A stretch of 64,000 nt of DNA from the NCBI RefSeq assembly GCF_023805255.1, contig NZ_JAMSCK010000001.1:248001-312000 (forward strand), written 5' to 3'. This DNA comes from Gramella jeungdoensis. GTDB lineage: Bacteria; Bacteroidota; Bacteroidia; Flavobacteriales; Flavobacteriaceae. The translations under genes and the position numbers were made by a program. Of this stretch, positions 26,275-35,451 are shown piece by piece (position 1 is the stretch's first letter; each line of letters opens with the position of its first letter). The notes beneath the pieces are model-generated. The model did not search any database. It saw only the letters and a list, made by a program, of their open reading frames with translations, and was not told the origin of the DNA.

Positions 26275-26615
26275 AATAATTTTTTTGTTTGGTTTCAAAA
26301 CTATGTGTCGATACCTTCAAACTCAAATTCTTTAAAGGTGTTTAACAGCGGGATTTGCTTAATTTAACATGAGAGATGATAATTGTTAACTGATTATCAC
26401 CCGATCATTAGCTTTTAACAGAACATTTACTTCAGGATTTTTAGTAAATTTTTATAAATAAAGAAAGATACTGCGTTTAATTATTTGAACTCTGGCTACC
26501 CTTTACCAAATAAAATTATTTAAACACTCTGATTTTCAATAGGTTAAAATCTTTCAAATCTGCGATGGTTTAGCGAAAAATAGCTGTACATTTGCAGCCT
26601 TAAAAATAAGGCTAT
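26275..26615. promoter_or_regulatory. Divergent intergenic region with an inverted repeat and the typA promoter
   Basis: About 340 bases without a coding signal. A perfect 7-base inverted repeat TGATAAT / ATTATCA (26377-26383 and 26393-26399), with GTTAAC in the middle, lies closer to the CHRD gene. The -7 box TACATTTG at 26587-26594 fits the typA gene, with its ATG 22 bases later. Nothing else was recognised. Confidence 0.45.
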
Positions 26616-28418
26616 ATGACAGCTATAAGAAATATCGCGATTATCGCACACGTTGACCATGGGAAAACTACCCTGGTTGATAAAATAATGCATCATTGTG
26701 AACTTTTCCGTGATAATGAATCTACCGGAGAACTGATCCTTGACAATAATGATCTTGAAAGGGAAAGAGGGATTACGATTACCTCAAAGAACGTTTCGGT
26801 AACCTACAAGGATACGAAGATCAATATCATAGATACTCCAGGTCACGCCGATTTTGGTGGAGAAGTAGAACGAGTATTAAATATGGCCGATGGTGTACTT
26901 CTTTTAGTAGATGCCTTTGAAGGGCCTATGCCACAAACACGATTTGTTCTTCAAAAAGCGATAGATCTTGGCCTTAAGCCTTGTGTGGTTGTGAATAAAG
27001 TAGACAAGGAAAACTGTACTCCAGATGAGGTTCATGAAAAAGTTTTTGACCTGATGTTTGAGCTTGGTGCTGAAGAATGGCAGTTGGACTTCCCAACCGT
27101 GTATGGTTCTGCAAAGAACAACTGGATGAGTGAAGACTGGAAGCACCAGACCGAGAATATTGAGCCTTTGCTTGATATGGTTATTGAACATATACCGGCT
27201 CCGAAGGTGGACCTGGAAGGAACCCCACAAATGCTTATCACTTCTCTTGACTTTTCTTCCTTTACCGGAAGAATTGCTATTGGACGTTTACAAAGAGGAA
27301 CTTTGAAGGAAAATCAGCAGGTTTCTTTAGTAAAAAGAGATGGTAGCATTAAGAAAACGAAAATCAAGGAATTACATACTTTTGAAGGTTTAGGCCGTAG
27401 GAAGATTGATGAAGTTCAGGCCGGTGATATTTGTGCGGTGGTTGGACTGGAAGGTTTCGAGATAGGGGATACCATTGCCGATATCGAAAATCCTGAAGGG
27501 CTTAAGACCATCGCGATCGATGAGCCTACCATGAGTATGCTATTTACCATTAACGATTCTCCATTCTTTGGAAAAGATGGAAAATTTGTGACTTCAAGGC
27601 ATATAAAGGAAAGACTTTATAAAGAACTTGAGAAGAACCTGGCTTTGAGAGTTGAAGAGACTGATAGCGCTGATAAATTTATGGTTTACGGTAGAGGTGT
27701 ACTTCACTTATCTGTTCTTATCGAGACAATGAGACGTGAAGGCTATGAGCTTCAGATTGGCCAGCCGCAGGTTATCATCAAGGAAATAGATGGTGTTAAG
27801 TGCGAGCCGATTGAAGAACTTACTATTGATCTTCCGGAAGAAGTTTCAGGTAAAGCAGTGGAAATGGTGACCATGCGAAAAGGAGAGATGCTGAGTATGG
27901 AAGCGCGCGGTGACAGGATGAATATTCAATTCCTTATTCCTTCTAGAGGAATTATAGGATTGAGAAACCAGCTTCTGACGGCTACGGCCGGAGAAGCGAT
28001 CATGGCTCACAGATATAAGGAATATCAGCCGTTAAAAGGAAATATCCCCGGCAGAACTAACGGTTCTCTTGTTTCTATGGAAAAAGGTACGGCGATTCCT
28101 TACTCAATTGATAAACTTCAGGAGAGAGGAAAGTTTTTTATAGATCCGGGAGAGGAGATCTATGAAGGCCAGGTTATAGGTGAAAACTCAAGACAGGATG
28201 ATCTTGTGGTGAATGTGACCAAGACCAAAAAACTTTCGAATGTTCGTTCTTCCGGAGCCGATGAAAAGGCGAAGATTGTTCCGGCCATTAAATTCTCACT
28301 AGAGGAGGCTTTGGAATATATTCAGAAAGATGAATATGTGGAAGTTACTCCAAATCATTTAAGATTGAGAAAGGTTCTTCTTACAGAGAACGAAAGAAAA
28401 AGAGCTAAAGCTATTTAG
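26616..28418 (+). CDS. typA: Ribosome-associated translational GTPase TypA/BipA
   Basis: A 600-residue EF-G-like GTPase, the usual length. G1 is [10 protein letters not shown] (residues 10-19), G2 ends RGITI, G3 is [11 protein letters not shown], and G4 is NKVDKE. The BipA-specific C-terminal domain carries [10 protein letters not shown] and the [13 protein letters not shown] loop. It acts in ribosome biogenesis and stress adaptation. It is preceded by a -7 promoter box and followed by a terminator, so it is monocistronic. Confidence 0.97.
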   Translation: MTAIRNIAIIAHVDHGKTTLVDKIMHHCELFRDNESTGELILDNNDLERERGITITSKNVSVTYKDTKINIIDTPGHADFGGEVERVLNMADGVLLLVDAFEGPMPQTRFVLQKAIDLGLKPCVVVNKVDKENCTPDEVHEKVFDLMFELGAEEWQLDFPTVYGSAKNNWMSEDWKHQTENIEPLLDMVIEHIPAPKVDLEGTPQMLITSLDFSSFTGRIAIGRLQRGTLKENQQVSLVKRDGSIKKTKIKELHTFEGLGRRKIDEVQAGDICAVVGLEGFEIGDTIADIENPEGLKTIAIDEPTMSMLFTINDSPFFGKDGKFVTSRHIKERLYKELEKNLALRVEETDSADKFMVYGRGVLHLSVLIETMRREGYELQIGQPQVIIKEIDGVKCEPIEELTIDLPEEVSGKAVEMVTMRKGEMLSMEARGDRMNIQFLIPSRGIIGLRNQLLTATAGEAIMAHRYKEYQPLKGNIPGRTNGSLVSMEKGTAIPYSIDKLQERGKFFIDPGEEIYEGQVIGENSRQDDLVVNVTKTKKLSNVRSSGADEKAKIVPAIKFSLEEALEYIQKDEYVEVTPNHLRLRKVLLTENERKRAKAI

Positions 28419-28437
28419 AAAATAAATTCAATTATTC

Positions 28438-28466
28438 TAAAGCCTGCCGGAAGGCGGGCTTTTTTA
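28438..28466 (+). terminator. Rho-independent terminator after typA
   Basis: AGCCTGCC (28441-28448) and GGCGGGCT (28453-28460) form a GC-rich stem around GGAA, followed by TTTTT. The next gene starts 10 bases further. Confidence 0.85.
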
Positions 28467-28475
28467 TCTTATGTT

Positions 28476-28727
28476 ATGACTGAAATTTTAGGTGTTTCCC
28501 TTACCGAGTGGATTGGTTATGCAGCCTCTTTATTTGTTCTTCTATCATTTTTGATGAGAAATATTGTAACATTACGTTCTGTGAACATAATTGGCTGTTC
28601 CTTCTTTGTTGTTTATGGTGTTTTACTTAACAGCTGGCCTATTATAATTACAAACCTTGCTATTGCGGGTGTGAATTTCTATTACCTGTTTATCAATAAA
28701 AGGAAAAAGCCTGCCTCTGAAGCCTGA
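28476..28727 (+). CDS. YgjV-like small inner-membrane protein
   Basis: An 83-residue protein with three membrane segments. WIGYAASLFVLLSFLM, LRSVNIIGCSFFVVYGVL and ITNLAIAGVNFYYL match the pattern of the Imp-YgjV family, related in topology to half-size sugar transporters (PQ-loop type). Bacteroidota relatives often carry misleading names. Function unknown. It is convergent with the next gene, ending directly at its stop. Confidence 0.7.
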   Translation: MTEILGVSLTEWIGYAASLFVLLSFLMRNIVTLRSVNIIGCSFFVVYGVLLNSWPIIITNLAIAGVNFYYLFINKRKKPASEA

Positions 28728-29474
28728 TCAGCGATTGTATTTACTTTTGGCAGCGATCGCGGCGCCCAGAATGCCGGAGTCATTACGCAGTTGGGCAGGT
28801 ATAAGTCTGGTATCTACATCCAGATAATCTTCAAACTTGTCCCAATCATTGGAAATACCTCCTCCTACTATTATCACATCGGGGTTTAATATCCTGTAAA
28901 CGTGATTCAAAAAGATATTGAACCTATACCCCCAGTCCTTATAACTTAGGTTTTCTTCGGTCTTTACTGAAGATGCAGCCCATTCTTCTATCTTTTCATA
29001 TTCTTTATAAGGAATCTGGCCGAGTTCAAAATTTGGAATAAGTTCTCCGTGCAAGTAAGCTCCACTTCCAAGGCCTGTACCCACAGTTATCATTATAGCA
29101 AATCCTGTGGCATCACGACCCGCCCCGAATTTTATTTCGGCAAGTCCGGCGGCATCGGCATCGTTGATTACCGTAAATTCCTGGCTGGTGGTTTTTTCGA
29201 AAAGTCCATCCACATCCACATCCAGCCACTTACGGCTCAGGTTTCCCTCGTGTTTACAAATACCTTTTTTCACGATAGTTGGAAATCCGCATCCCACAAT
29301 GCCAGTATATGAAAAATGATCCAGCATTTCTTTAACGGCCTGGGCCATTTCTTCGGGTTCGCGGTCTTCGGGAGTTTGGATCTTATGCGAGGGTGTAACT
29401 AGCGAACCAGACTCAACATTCACAATTGCTCCTTTAAGACTGGAGCCTCCTATGTCTATACCTAATATTTCCAT
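28728..29474 (-). CDS. ROK-family kinase of the polyphosphate glucokinase type
   Basis: A 248-residue cytoplasmic kinase. The N-terminal phosphate loop IDIGGSSLKG (5-14), the GCGFPT segment, the NDADAAGLAE catalytic-Asp motif near residue 103, the TVGTGLGSG adenosine/phosphate motif near 130 and VIIVGGGIS near 208 place it in the ROK superfamily. The KHEGNLSRKW-like loop resembles polyphosphate-dependent glucokinases, which phosphorylate glucose with polyphosphate or ATP. The choice of phosphate donor needs biochemistry. Monocistronic. Confidence 0.8.
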   Translation of the reverse strand: MEILGIDIGGSSLKGAIVNVESGSLVTPSHKIQTPEDREPEEMAQAVKEMLDHFSYTGIVGCGFPTIVKKGICKHEGNLSRKWLDVDVDGLFEKTTSQEFTVINDADAAGLAEIKFGAGRDATGFAIMITVGTGLGSGAYLHGELIPNFELGQIPYKEYEKIEEWAASSVKTEENLSYKDWGYRFNIFLNHVYRILNPDVIIVGGGISNDWDKFEDYLDVDTRLIPAQLRNDSGILGAAIAAKSKYNR

Positions 29475-29569
29475 CCCGTAAAATTGAATGATCTACAATT
29501 TATCAAAAATCTGCCCGTGAAAAAAGACTTTTAGGGAATGTTTAGGTTTATAGTCAGGGCTCAGAAGTT

Positions 29570-29830
29570 ACATAGAGCATTTCGGCTTTGCTCAGTGCAA
29601 GCTCCGCCGAGTATGACTTGAAAGTTTAGTAGAGAAGTGTCTTAAAAAAAGAATGAGTTTGCTTCGTTGCGTTGCTCCTCGCAAAGACGTTAAAAAAGCT
29701 AAACGGAATTCTGTATTGAGCTGTCACTGCGATCCCTATGTAGTCGGGAAGCGATCTCCCTGAACTGTCACTGCGAGCATAGCGACGCAGTCTCTTATTG
29801 GTTTCTGTGGTAGAGAGTTCAGGGTGACGA
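29570..29830. repeat. Non-coding intergenic region with repeat-like segments
   Basis: The 360 bases between 29475 and 29834 have no convincing coding frame. They contain two direct copies of CTGTCACTGCGA (29721-29732 and 29765-29776) and an inverted pair CCCTGAAC / GTTCAGGG (29758-29765 and 29817-29824). The last is part of GTTCAGGGTGAC, which resembles a dispersed intergenic repeat family common in Bacteroidota. The 5' part (29570-29690) has a GC-richer base composition than its neighbours. Confidence 0.5.
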
Positions 29831-29834
29831 AGGA

Positions 29835-30518
29835 CTATACCGATTTCTGAACCACCTCAAAAACCCTTTGCCCGTCACATTTCAATGTTTTGGAAGGGTA
29901 TTTCAATAGAAGCGCGTAATCGTGAGTGGCCATAAGAATGGTATTTCCATTCTTACTTATTTCCTGGAGTACCTCCATTACTTCAACCGAAGTTTGCGGA
30001 TCCAGGTTTCCGGTAGGCTCATCGGCGAGGATCAGTTCCGGATCATTTAGAAGTGCACGGGCAATGGCCACGCGCTGTTGTTCTCCTCCTGAAAGCTGGT
30101 AAGGGAACTTAAACCCTTTGGTCTTCATTCCTACCTTGTTCAGCACCTCATCGATCTTATGATCCATGGCAGTTTTATCTTTCCAGCCCGTTGCTTTCAG
30201 TACAAAAAGAAGGTTGTCTTTTACATTCCTGTCAGTAAGCAGTTTGAAATCCTGGAATACGACTCCCAGTTTTCTGCGAAGAAAGGGAATATCCTTTTCC
30301 TTTAATGTCCTGAGGTTAAAATCAACGATATGGCCTTCACCTTCGGTAAGCGGAAGATCGCCATAGAGAGTTTTCATAAAACTACTTTTTCCCGTTCCGG
30401 TCTTTCCGATGAGGTAAACAAAATCTCCTTTGTTCACCGTAACATCTACTTCAGATAAAATTAAGGCTTCCCGTTGATAGATCGCCGCGTTTTTCAGTTC
30501 CAGAACAGTTTCAGACAT
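29835..30518 (-). CDS. ftsE: Cell-division ABC-type ATPase FtsE
   Basis: A 227-residue ATPase. Walker [10 protein letters not shown] (about 38-46), Q-loop FQDFKLL, signature LSGGEQQR, Walker [13 protein letters not shown] and the switch ATHDY are all intact. The strong resemblance in length and in the DEPTGNLD motif is to FtsE, which with FtsX controls peptidoglycan hydrolysis at the septum. FtsX is not adjacent, as is usual in Flavobacteria. Confidence 0.9.
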   Translation of the reverse strand: MSETVLELKNAAIYQREALILSEVDVTVNKGDFVYLIGKTGTGKSSFMKTLYGDLPLTEGEGHIVDFNLRTLKEKDIPFLRRKLGVVFQDFKLLTDRNVKDNLLFVLKATGWKDKTAMDHKIDEVLNKVGMKTKGFKFPYQLSGGEQQRVAIARALLNDPELILADEPTGNLDPQTSVEVMEVLQEISKNGNTILMATHDYALLLKYPSKTLKCDGQRVFEVVQKSV

Positions 30519-30648
30519 GGATAGCTAACGTTGATTCGGATTGTAAAATTATTCCCAAATATACATTTTTCAAAAGGGGGCTACATACTTTTTTTTGTAT
30601 TAACATAATTATAGAACTTAATGAGCGTTATAGAAGCAAGCTTTAAAT

Positions 30649-30656
30649 TATCTTTG
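30649..30656 (+). promoter_or_regulatory. -7 box of the TPR/outer-membrane barrel operon
   Basis: TATCTTTG ends 24 bases before the ATG at 30680; no clear -33 TTTG is seen. Confidence 0.45.
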
Positions 30657-30679
30657 AATTCCAATCTAAAATGCAATAA

Positions 30680-33600
30680 ATGACACTTAAAAGAGCTTAT
30701 CTGCTAGTCGTTTTTATATCTTTCTCATTTTCCGCGATTTGCCAGCAGTCTGCCGTATACACTCATGATCTGGCTGACTTTAACCGGGCACTGGAATTGT
30801 ACAATAATGAACAATATCTGGCTGCTCAGAACCTTTTTGATGAGGTAATGGACGAGACCGATGATGAGAAGATCAAAGGCGATGCAGCATATTATATTGC
30901 CAATGCGGCTGTAAGACTTAATCAGCCCGGAGCCGACAGGCTCATGGAGCAATTCGTTACGAGATATCCTACCAGTACCAAGACCAATTCAGCTTACCTT
31001 GATGTTGCCGATTATTATTTCCAGACCGGGAAATATGCACTTGCCAGAAGATGGTATGACCGAGTGGATGAAAATGCCATGAGCCGTAAGGATCGCGAAA
31101 GATTTTATTTCAATAACGGTTATGCTTATTTCCGCGCAAATCAGTTTGATGAGGCTCAGACCTATCTCAACAGGGTAAGGGATTCAAAGCAATATGGAGC
31201 TCAGGCTAAATACTATCTTGGGTATATTGCTTATGAAGGAGACGATTACGAAGAAGCTAACGAATATTTTGAAGAAGTAAAAGGGAACGAACGTTATACC
31301 GAAGATCTTTCCTATTTCCAGGCCGATATGAACTTTAAGCTTGGGAATTTTGAAAAGGCCATAGAACAGGGACTTGAACAGTTGCCAAAATCTAACAGGC
31401 AGGAACTTTCAGAACTTAATAAGATCATTGGAGAAAGCTACTTCAACCTTGAGGAATATGACAAGGCTATCCCTTATTTAAAGGAATATAACGGCATGCG
31501 TGGTAAATGGAACAATACCGATTACTACCAGCTGGGATATGCCTATTACAAGCAGGGTAATTATGAAGCGGCTATCAACGAATTCAACAAGATCGTGGAT
31601 GGTAAGAATGCCATAGCACAGAATGCCTATTATCACCTGGCACAATCTTATCTTGAGTCAGGCCAGAAGCAACAGGCGCTGAACGCATTCAAGAATGCCA
31701 GCGAGATGGAATTCGATGCGAAGATCCAGCAGGATGCAATGCTGAATTATGCGAAACTGAGCTATGAAATAGGGAATTCATATGAGAGTCCGTCGCAGGT
31801 ACTTATAAACTACCTGAACAAATATCCCGACTCCGAGAACCGTCAGGAAATGGAAACACTTTTGATAGACTCTTTCATCACTTCCAAGAATTATGAGGAA
31901 GCGATGAGGTTGCTGGAAAATAACAGAAACTTCAGTGATAAACAGGCCTATCAGAAAGTTGCATATTTCTACGGGCTGGAACTTTATGAAGAAGGAGATT
32001 ATTACGGGGCTATCGAGAATTTTGATAAGGCACTTAAAGAGCCAAGAGATCAGAACATCACCGCGAGGGCTACTTTCTGGAAAGCAGAAAGTGAATATAA
32101 CGTAAACCGTATGGATGATGCGATTCTTGGATACCGTGAATTCAAAGGAATGAGTGCTGCAAGAGGAACCGATGAATATGATGACCTGGATTACAATATT
32201 GGATATGCTTATTTCAAGAAGAATGATTATTCACAGGCCGTAAACTATTTCAAGAACTATGTTGCCAGCTCTAGTGCTGAAGGAGCCAAAAAGAATGACG
32301 CCCTGCTCAGACTTGGAGATACTTATTATGTTACAAGTCAGTACTGGCCTGCTATGGAAGCCTATCAGAACGCCATTAACAATGGAGTTAGCAATGCCGA
32401 TTACGCCGCTTTTCAGAAAGCTATCAGTTATGGTTTTGTAGAGCGTAACGATACCAAAATTGACGAACTGAATAGCTTCTTAAGTAAATATCCTCGTTCT
32501 TCTTATCGGGATGATGCCATGTACGAATTAGGAAATACCTATGTTTCTAAAAATAATACCTCGCAGGCTATACAGTCTTATAACCGACTTATAAGAGATG
32601 TACCTAAGAGTGCACTTGTGCCTAAAGCTATGCTTAGACAGGGGCTTATTTATTACAATAATAATGAAGGAAACAAGGCCCTTGAAAGATTAAGAAAAGT
32701 GGTGGCCGAATATCCTAATACTCCGGAAGCCAAGCAGGCAGTTTCAACTGCGAGAAATGTGTATGTTGATCTTGGCCGTACCGATGAATATGCCAGCTGG
32801 GTTAGAAATATCGATTTTGTTGAGGTAAGTGATGCCGATCTTGATAATACCACCTATGAAGCTGCAGAAAATCAGTATCTGAACAATAATACCGAAAAGG
32901 CGATCGCGAATTTTGAAAAATACATTCAGAACTTCCCGAACGGAATTCACTCGATAAATGCCAATTTCTACCTGGCACAATTATATTACCGAAACGGACA
33001 AGTTGAGAAGTCGATTCCAAACTATCAATATGTGACTTCCAAGCCAAAGAATGAATTTTCAGAACAGGCTTTGGCAAGATTATCACAGATATATCTTGAG
33101 AAAAAGGATTATGCCCAGGCGCTTCCGTTACTTGAAAAACTGGAGAAGCAGGCCGATAATGAGCAGAATGTAGTATTTGCCCAGCAAAACCTGATGAAGT
33201 CTTATTATGAGACCGGTAATTTCAACAAAGCGAATGAATATGCAGAAAAAGTGCTGAACAACTCCAGCGCTGAGACCGAAGCAAGAAATGATGCACGGGT
33301 CATGGTTGCCAGGGCAGCGATAAAAGCTGGAAATGACAGCAAGGCACGTTCAGCTTATAAGGAAGTGCAGAAGACCGCAACCGGTGAACTTGGGGCAGAG
33401 GCGCTTTATTACGATGCTTATTTCAAACACAAGGATGGTAATTACGAAGCTTCTAACGCCGCTGTTCAGGTGCTGGCCAAAGATTTCTCAGGCTATAAAT
33501 TATGGGGAGCGAAAGGTCTGGTATTGATGGCGAAAAATTTCTATGCTCTAGATGATGCCTACCAGGCCACCTATATTCTGGAGAACGTGACCAAGAACTT

Positions 33601-33700
33601 CCAGAAATATCCTGAGATCGTTCAGGAAGCCAAAGCCGAATTAGCCAAAATCAAAGCCCAGGAAGCAAAAACCAATTCTTCCGTAGAAACAAATAACTAA
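30680..33700 (+). CDS. Large secreted tetratricopeptide-repeat protein
   Basis: A 1006-residue protein with a signal peptide (cleavage near FSAICQQ, residue 22). Nearly the whole length is built of TPR-like helix pairs with repeated patterns such as YYQLGYAYYKQGNYEAAINEFN, including segments resembling YbgF/BamD-type repeats. There is no enzymatic domain. It is likely a periplasmic scaffold at the outer membrane. The downstream gene, 26 bases away, encodes an outer-membrane barrel, so the pair probably form one envelope complex; the role is unknown. Confidence 0.85.
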   Translation: MTLKRAYLLVVFISFSFSAICQQSAVYTHDLADFNRALELYNNEQYLAAQNLFDEVMDETDDEKIKGDAAYYIANAAVRLNQPGADRLMEQFVTRYPTSTKTNSAYLDVADYYFQTGKYALARRWYDRVDENAMSRKDRERFYFNNGYAYFRANQFDEAQTYLNRVRDSKQYGAQAKYYLGYIAYEGDDYEEANEYFEEVKGNERYTEDLSYFQADMNFKLGNFEKAIEQGLEQLPKSNRQELSELNKIIGESYFNLEEYDKAIPYLKEYNGMRGKWNNTDYYQLGYAYYKQGNYEAAINEFNKIVDGKNAIAQNAYYHLAQSYLESGQKQQALNAFKNASEMEFDAKIQQDAMLNYAKLSYEIGNSYESPSQVLINYLNKYPDSENRQEMETLLIDSFITSKNYEEAMRLLENNRNFSDKQAYQKVAYFYGLELYEEGDYYGAIENFDKALKEPRDQNITARATFWKAESEYNVNRMDDAILGYREFKGMSAARGTDEYDDLDYNIGYAYFKKNDYSQAVNYFKNYVASSSAEGAKKNDALLRLGDTYYVTSQYWPAMEAYQNAINNGVSNADYAAFQKAISYGFVERNDTKIDELNSFLSKYPRSSYRDDAMYELGNTYVSKNNTSQAIQSYNRLIRDVPKSALVPKAMLRQGLIYYNNNEGNKALERLRKVVAEYPNTPEAKQAVSTARNVYVDLGRTDEYASWVRNIDFVEVSDADLDNTTYEAAENQYLNNNTEKAIANFEKYIQNFPNGIHSINANFYLAQLYYRNGQVEKSIPNYQYVTSKPKNEFSEQALARLSQIYLEKKDYAQALPLLEKLEKQADNEQNVVFAQQNLMKSYYETGNFNKANEYAEKVLNNSSAETEARNDARVMVARAAIKAGNDSKARSAYKEVQKTATGELGAEALYYDAYFKHKDGNYEASNAAVQVLAKDFSGYKLWGAKGLVLMAKNFYALDDAYQATYILENVTKNFQKYPEIVQEAKAELAKIKAQEAKTNSSVETNN

Positions 33701-33726
33701 ACTTAATCTAATAGATTCACTGCTAT

Positions 33727-35448
33727 ATGCGATTTAAAGCAATCAAGAAAAATCTGTTCTTTAGTCTGTTCATATTTAGCGGGATCCTCTATGCGCAGGA
33801 CCCAATTGGTAGCGAAACAGTAACTGTAGTAAAACCCTATACCCCATCGGTAAGCGATGCGAACAAAATAAAGGAAACGCCCAGCAGGAACGATTCAGTA
33901 AGCCTTCAGAAGAAAGAAGTACAGTATTCGATATTTTCAGTGCCGGTAGCTTCAACCTTTACTCCAGCAAAGGGAAGAGCGACCACGGTGGAAAGAGAAA
34001 GACCTCCAAAGGTTTATGATAACTATGCCACGCTGGGATTCGGAAATTATTCAAATGTCCTGGCCGAATTCTATTCGAATCTCGAAATAGACCGAAGCAG
34101 TAATTTTGGAATTTACCTGAATCATAATTCCTCCCAGGGAGGAATAGAAGGGGTAGAACTTGACGACAAGTTCTACGATACCGAAATGAACCTGAGCTAT
34201 AATACCAGGAATCGTGATCTTGGCTGGATGGCTGAAGTAGGAGGAGAGCACCAGTTATTCAACTGGTACGGTCTGCCGGAATATAATGTTTCCACCCCTG
34301 CCGAATTGGCTGAACTTGATCCTGCACAGAACTACTACTCAGTTTACGTAGGTAGTGAAATTGAACTTTACGATTCTTTCTTTGATAGTGCAAAGGCACG
34401 TTTCCGCCATTCGGGAGACTCTTATAGTACCGCCGAAAACCATTTTAACGCGGAAGGCCTTTTTGAGATTGAGATCGCCGATGAACTCATCTCAACCAAA
34501 CTGGGTGCCGATATTGTGAATGGAAAGTTCGACAGAATGTATGATTCCAATATAGGATATGACTATACATTTATGAACTTCAACTTTAATCCAAGCCTTT
34601 TAATCCTTAGAGATGATCTGAGTATTGACCTTGGAGTGAATTTCGTATATGGCCTGGATGCTGAAGCCAGTGACGGGAGTTTTTATATCTATCCGGCAGT
34701 TTCGGCCAGTTACAGGCTTGCCGGCGATTACTTCACGGCTTACGCGGGTATAGATGGAAATCTTCAGCAGAACACCTATTACAACTTTTTCCAGGAGAAT
34801 CCATACGTCTCTCCAACGCTGGATATAATGCCTACCGATAATGAGTATAAAGGATATATCGGTGGAAAAGGAAAATTCAGCAATGCGGTTTCCTATAATT
34901 TGAGGGGAAGCTATAAGTCACAATTCAATAAGGCATTGTTCAAGAAGAATTATGATGCTTCAACCCTGGAAGGAGAGGCTTATACTTATGGAAACAGTTT
35001 TGAAGTGGTCTATGATGACGTAAAGACTCTTTCTTTCTATGGGGAACTGAATGTGGATGTGAATCGTGATTTCAGATTAGGAATAAATGCTGAAGTCTTT
35101 GATTATACTACAGATGAAGAGACGGAGGCATGGAACCTGCCAAATATGAAGGCCAGCCTTAATGCAGATTACCAGATCACTGAAAAATGGTATACAGGCG
35201 CTAATTTATTCTACGTAGGGGAGCGCAAGGACGAGGCCCGTTCTATTAGTCTCGTTTTTGATGATCCCGTAGTTACCCTGGATAGTTATTTTGATGCGAA
35301 TGCCCATCTTGGGTATCGCTTTAACGAACAGCTTTCAGCGTTTGTAAAAGGGAGCAATCTTTTAGATAATAATTATCAGAAATGGCTGGATTATGATGTT
35401 CAGGGAATTCAGTTTCTGGCAGGAGCCACTTACAAGTTCGATTTTTAA
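33727..35448 (+). CDS. Plug-less TonB-receptor-like outer-membrane beta barrel
   Basis: A 573-residue protein with a signal peptide (GILYAQ at about residue 24). The mature N-terminus starts with ETVTVVKPYTPSVSDANK, a segment conserved in this Bacteroidota barrel family, then a beta barrel begins at about residue 95 and ends with an aromatic-terminated strand (ATYKFDF). No TonB plug or carboxypeptidase-like domain is present, unlike true TonB receptors. It is probably an outer-membrane partner of the TPR protein encoded 26 bases upstream. Confidence 0.8.
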   Translation: MRFKAIKKNLFFSLFIFSGILYAQDPIGSETVTVVKPYTPSVSDANKIKETPSRNDSVSLQKKEVQYSIFSVPVASTFTPAKGRATTVERERPPKVYDNYATLGFGNYSNVLAEFYSNLEIDRSSNFGIYLNHNSSQGGIEGVELDDKFYDTEMNLSYNTRNRDLGWMAEVGGEHQLFNWYGLPEYNVSTPAELAELDPAQNYYSVYVGSEIELYDSFFDSAKARFRHSGDSYSTAENHFNAEGLFEIEIADELISTKLGADIVNGKFDRMYDSNIGYDYTFMNFNFNPSLLILRDDLSIDLGVNFVYGLDAEASDGSFYIYPAVSASYRLAGDYFTAYAGIDGNLQQNTYYNFFQENPYVSPTLDIMPTDNEYKGYIGGKGKFSNAVSYNLRGSYKSQFNKALFKKNYDASTLEGEAYTYGNSFEVVYDDVKTLSFYGELNVDVNRDFRLGINAEVFDYTTDEETEAWNLPNMKASLNADYQITEKWYTGANLFYVGERKDEARSISLVFDDPVVTLDSYFDANAHLGYRFNEQLSAFVKGSNLLDNNYQKWLDYDVQGIQFLAGATYKFDF

Positions 35449-35451
35449 GAT

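Noticed and set aside
3045-29716. A 15-base match (ATACAGAATTCCGTT at 3045-3059, inverted at 29702-29716) between two intergenic regions
   Set aside because: A few matches of this length are expected by chance in 64 kb when both strands are compared; the flanks show no further similarity.
30725-33086. Several long reverse-strand open frames inside the TPR gene
   Set aside because: They are shadows of a repetitive, biased coding sequence; the plus-strand protein has a signal peptide and clear TPR repeats.
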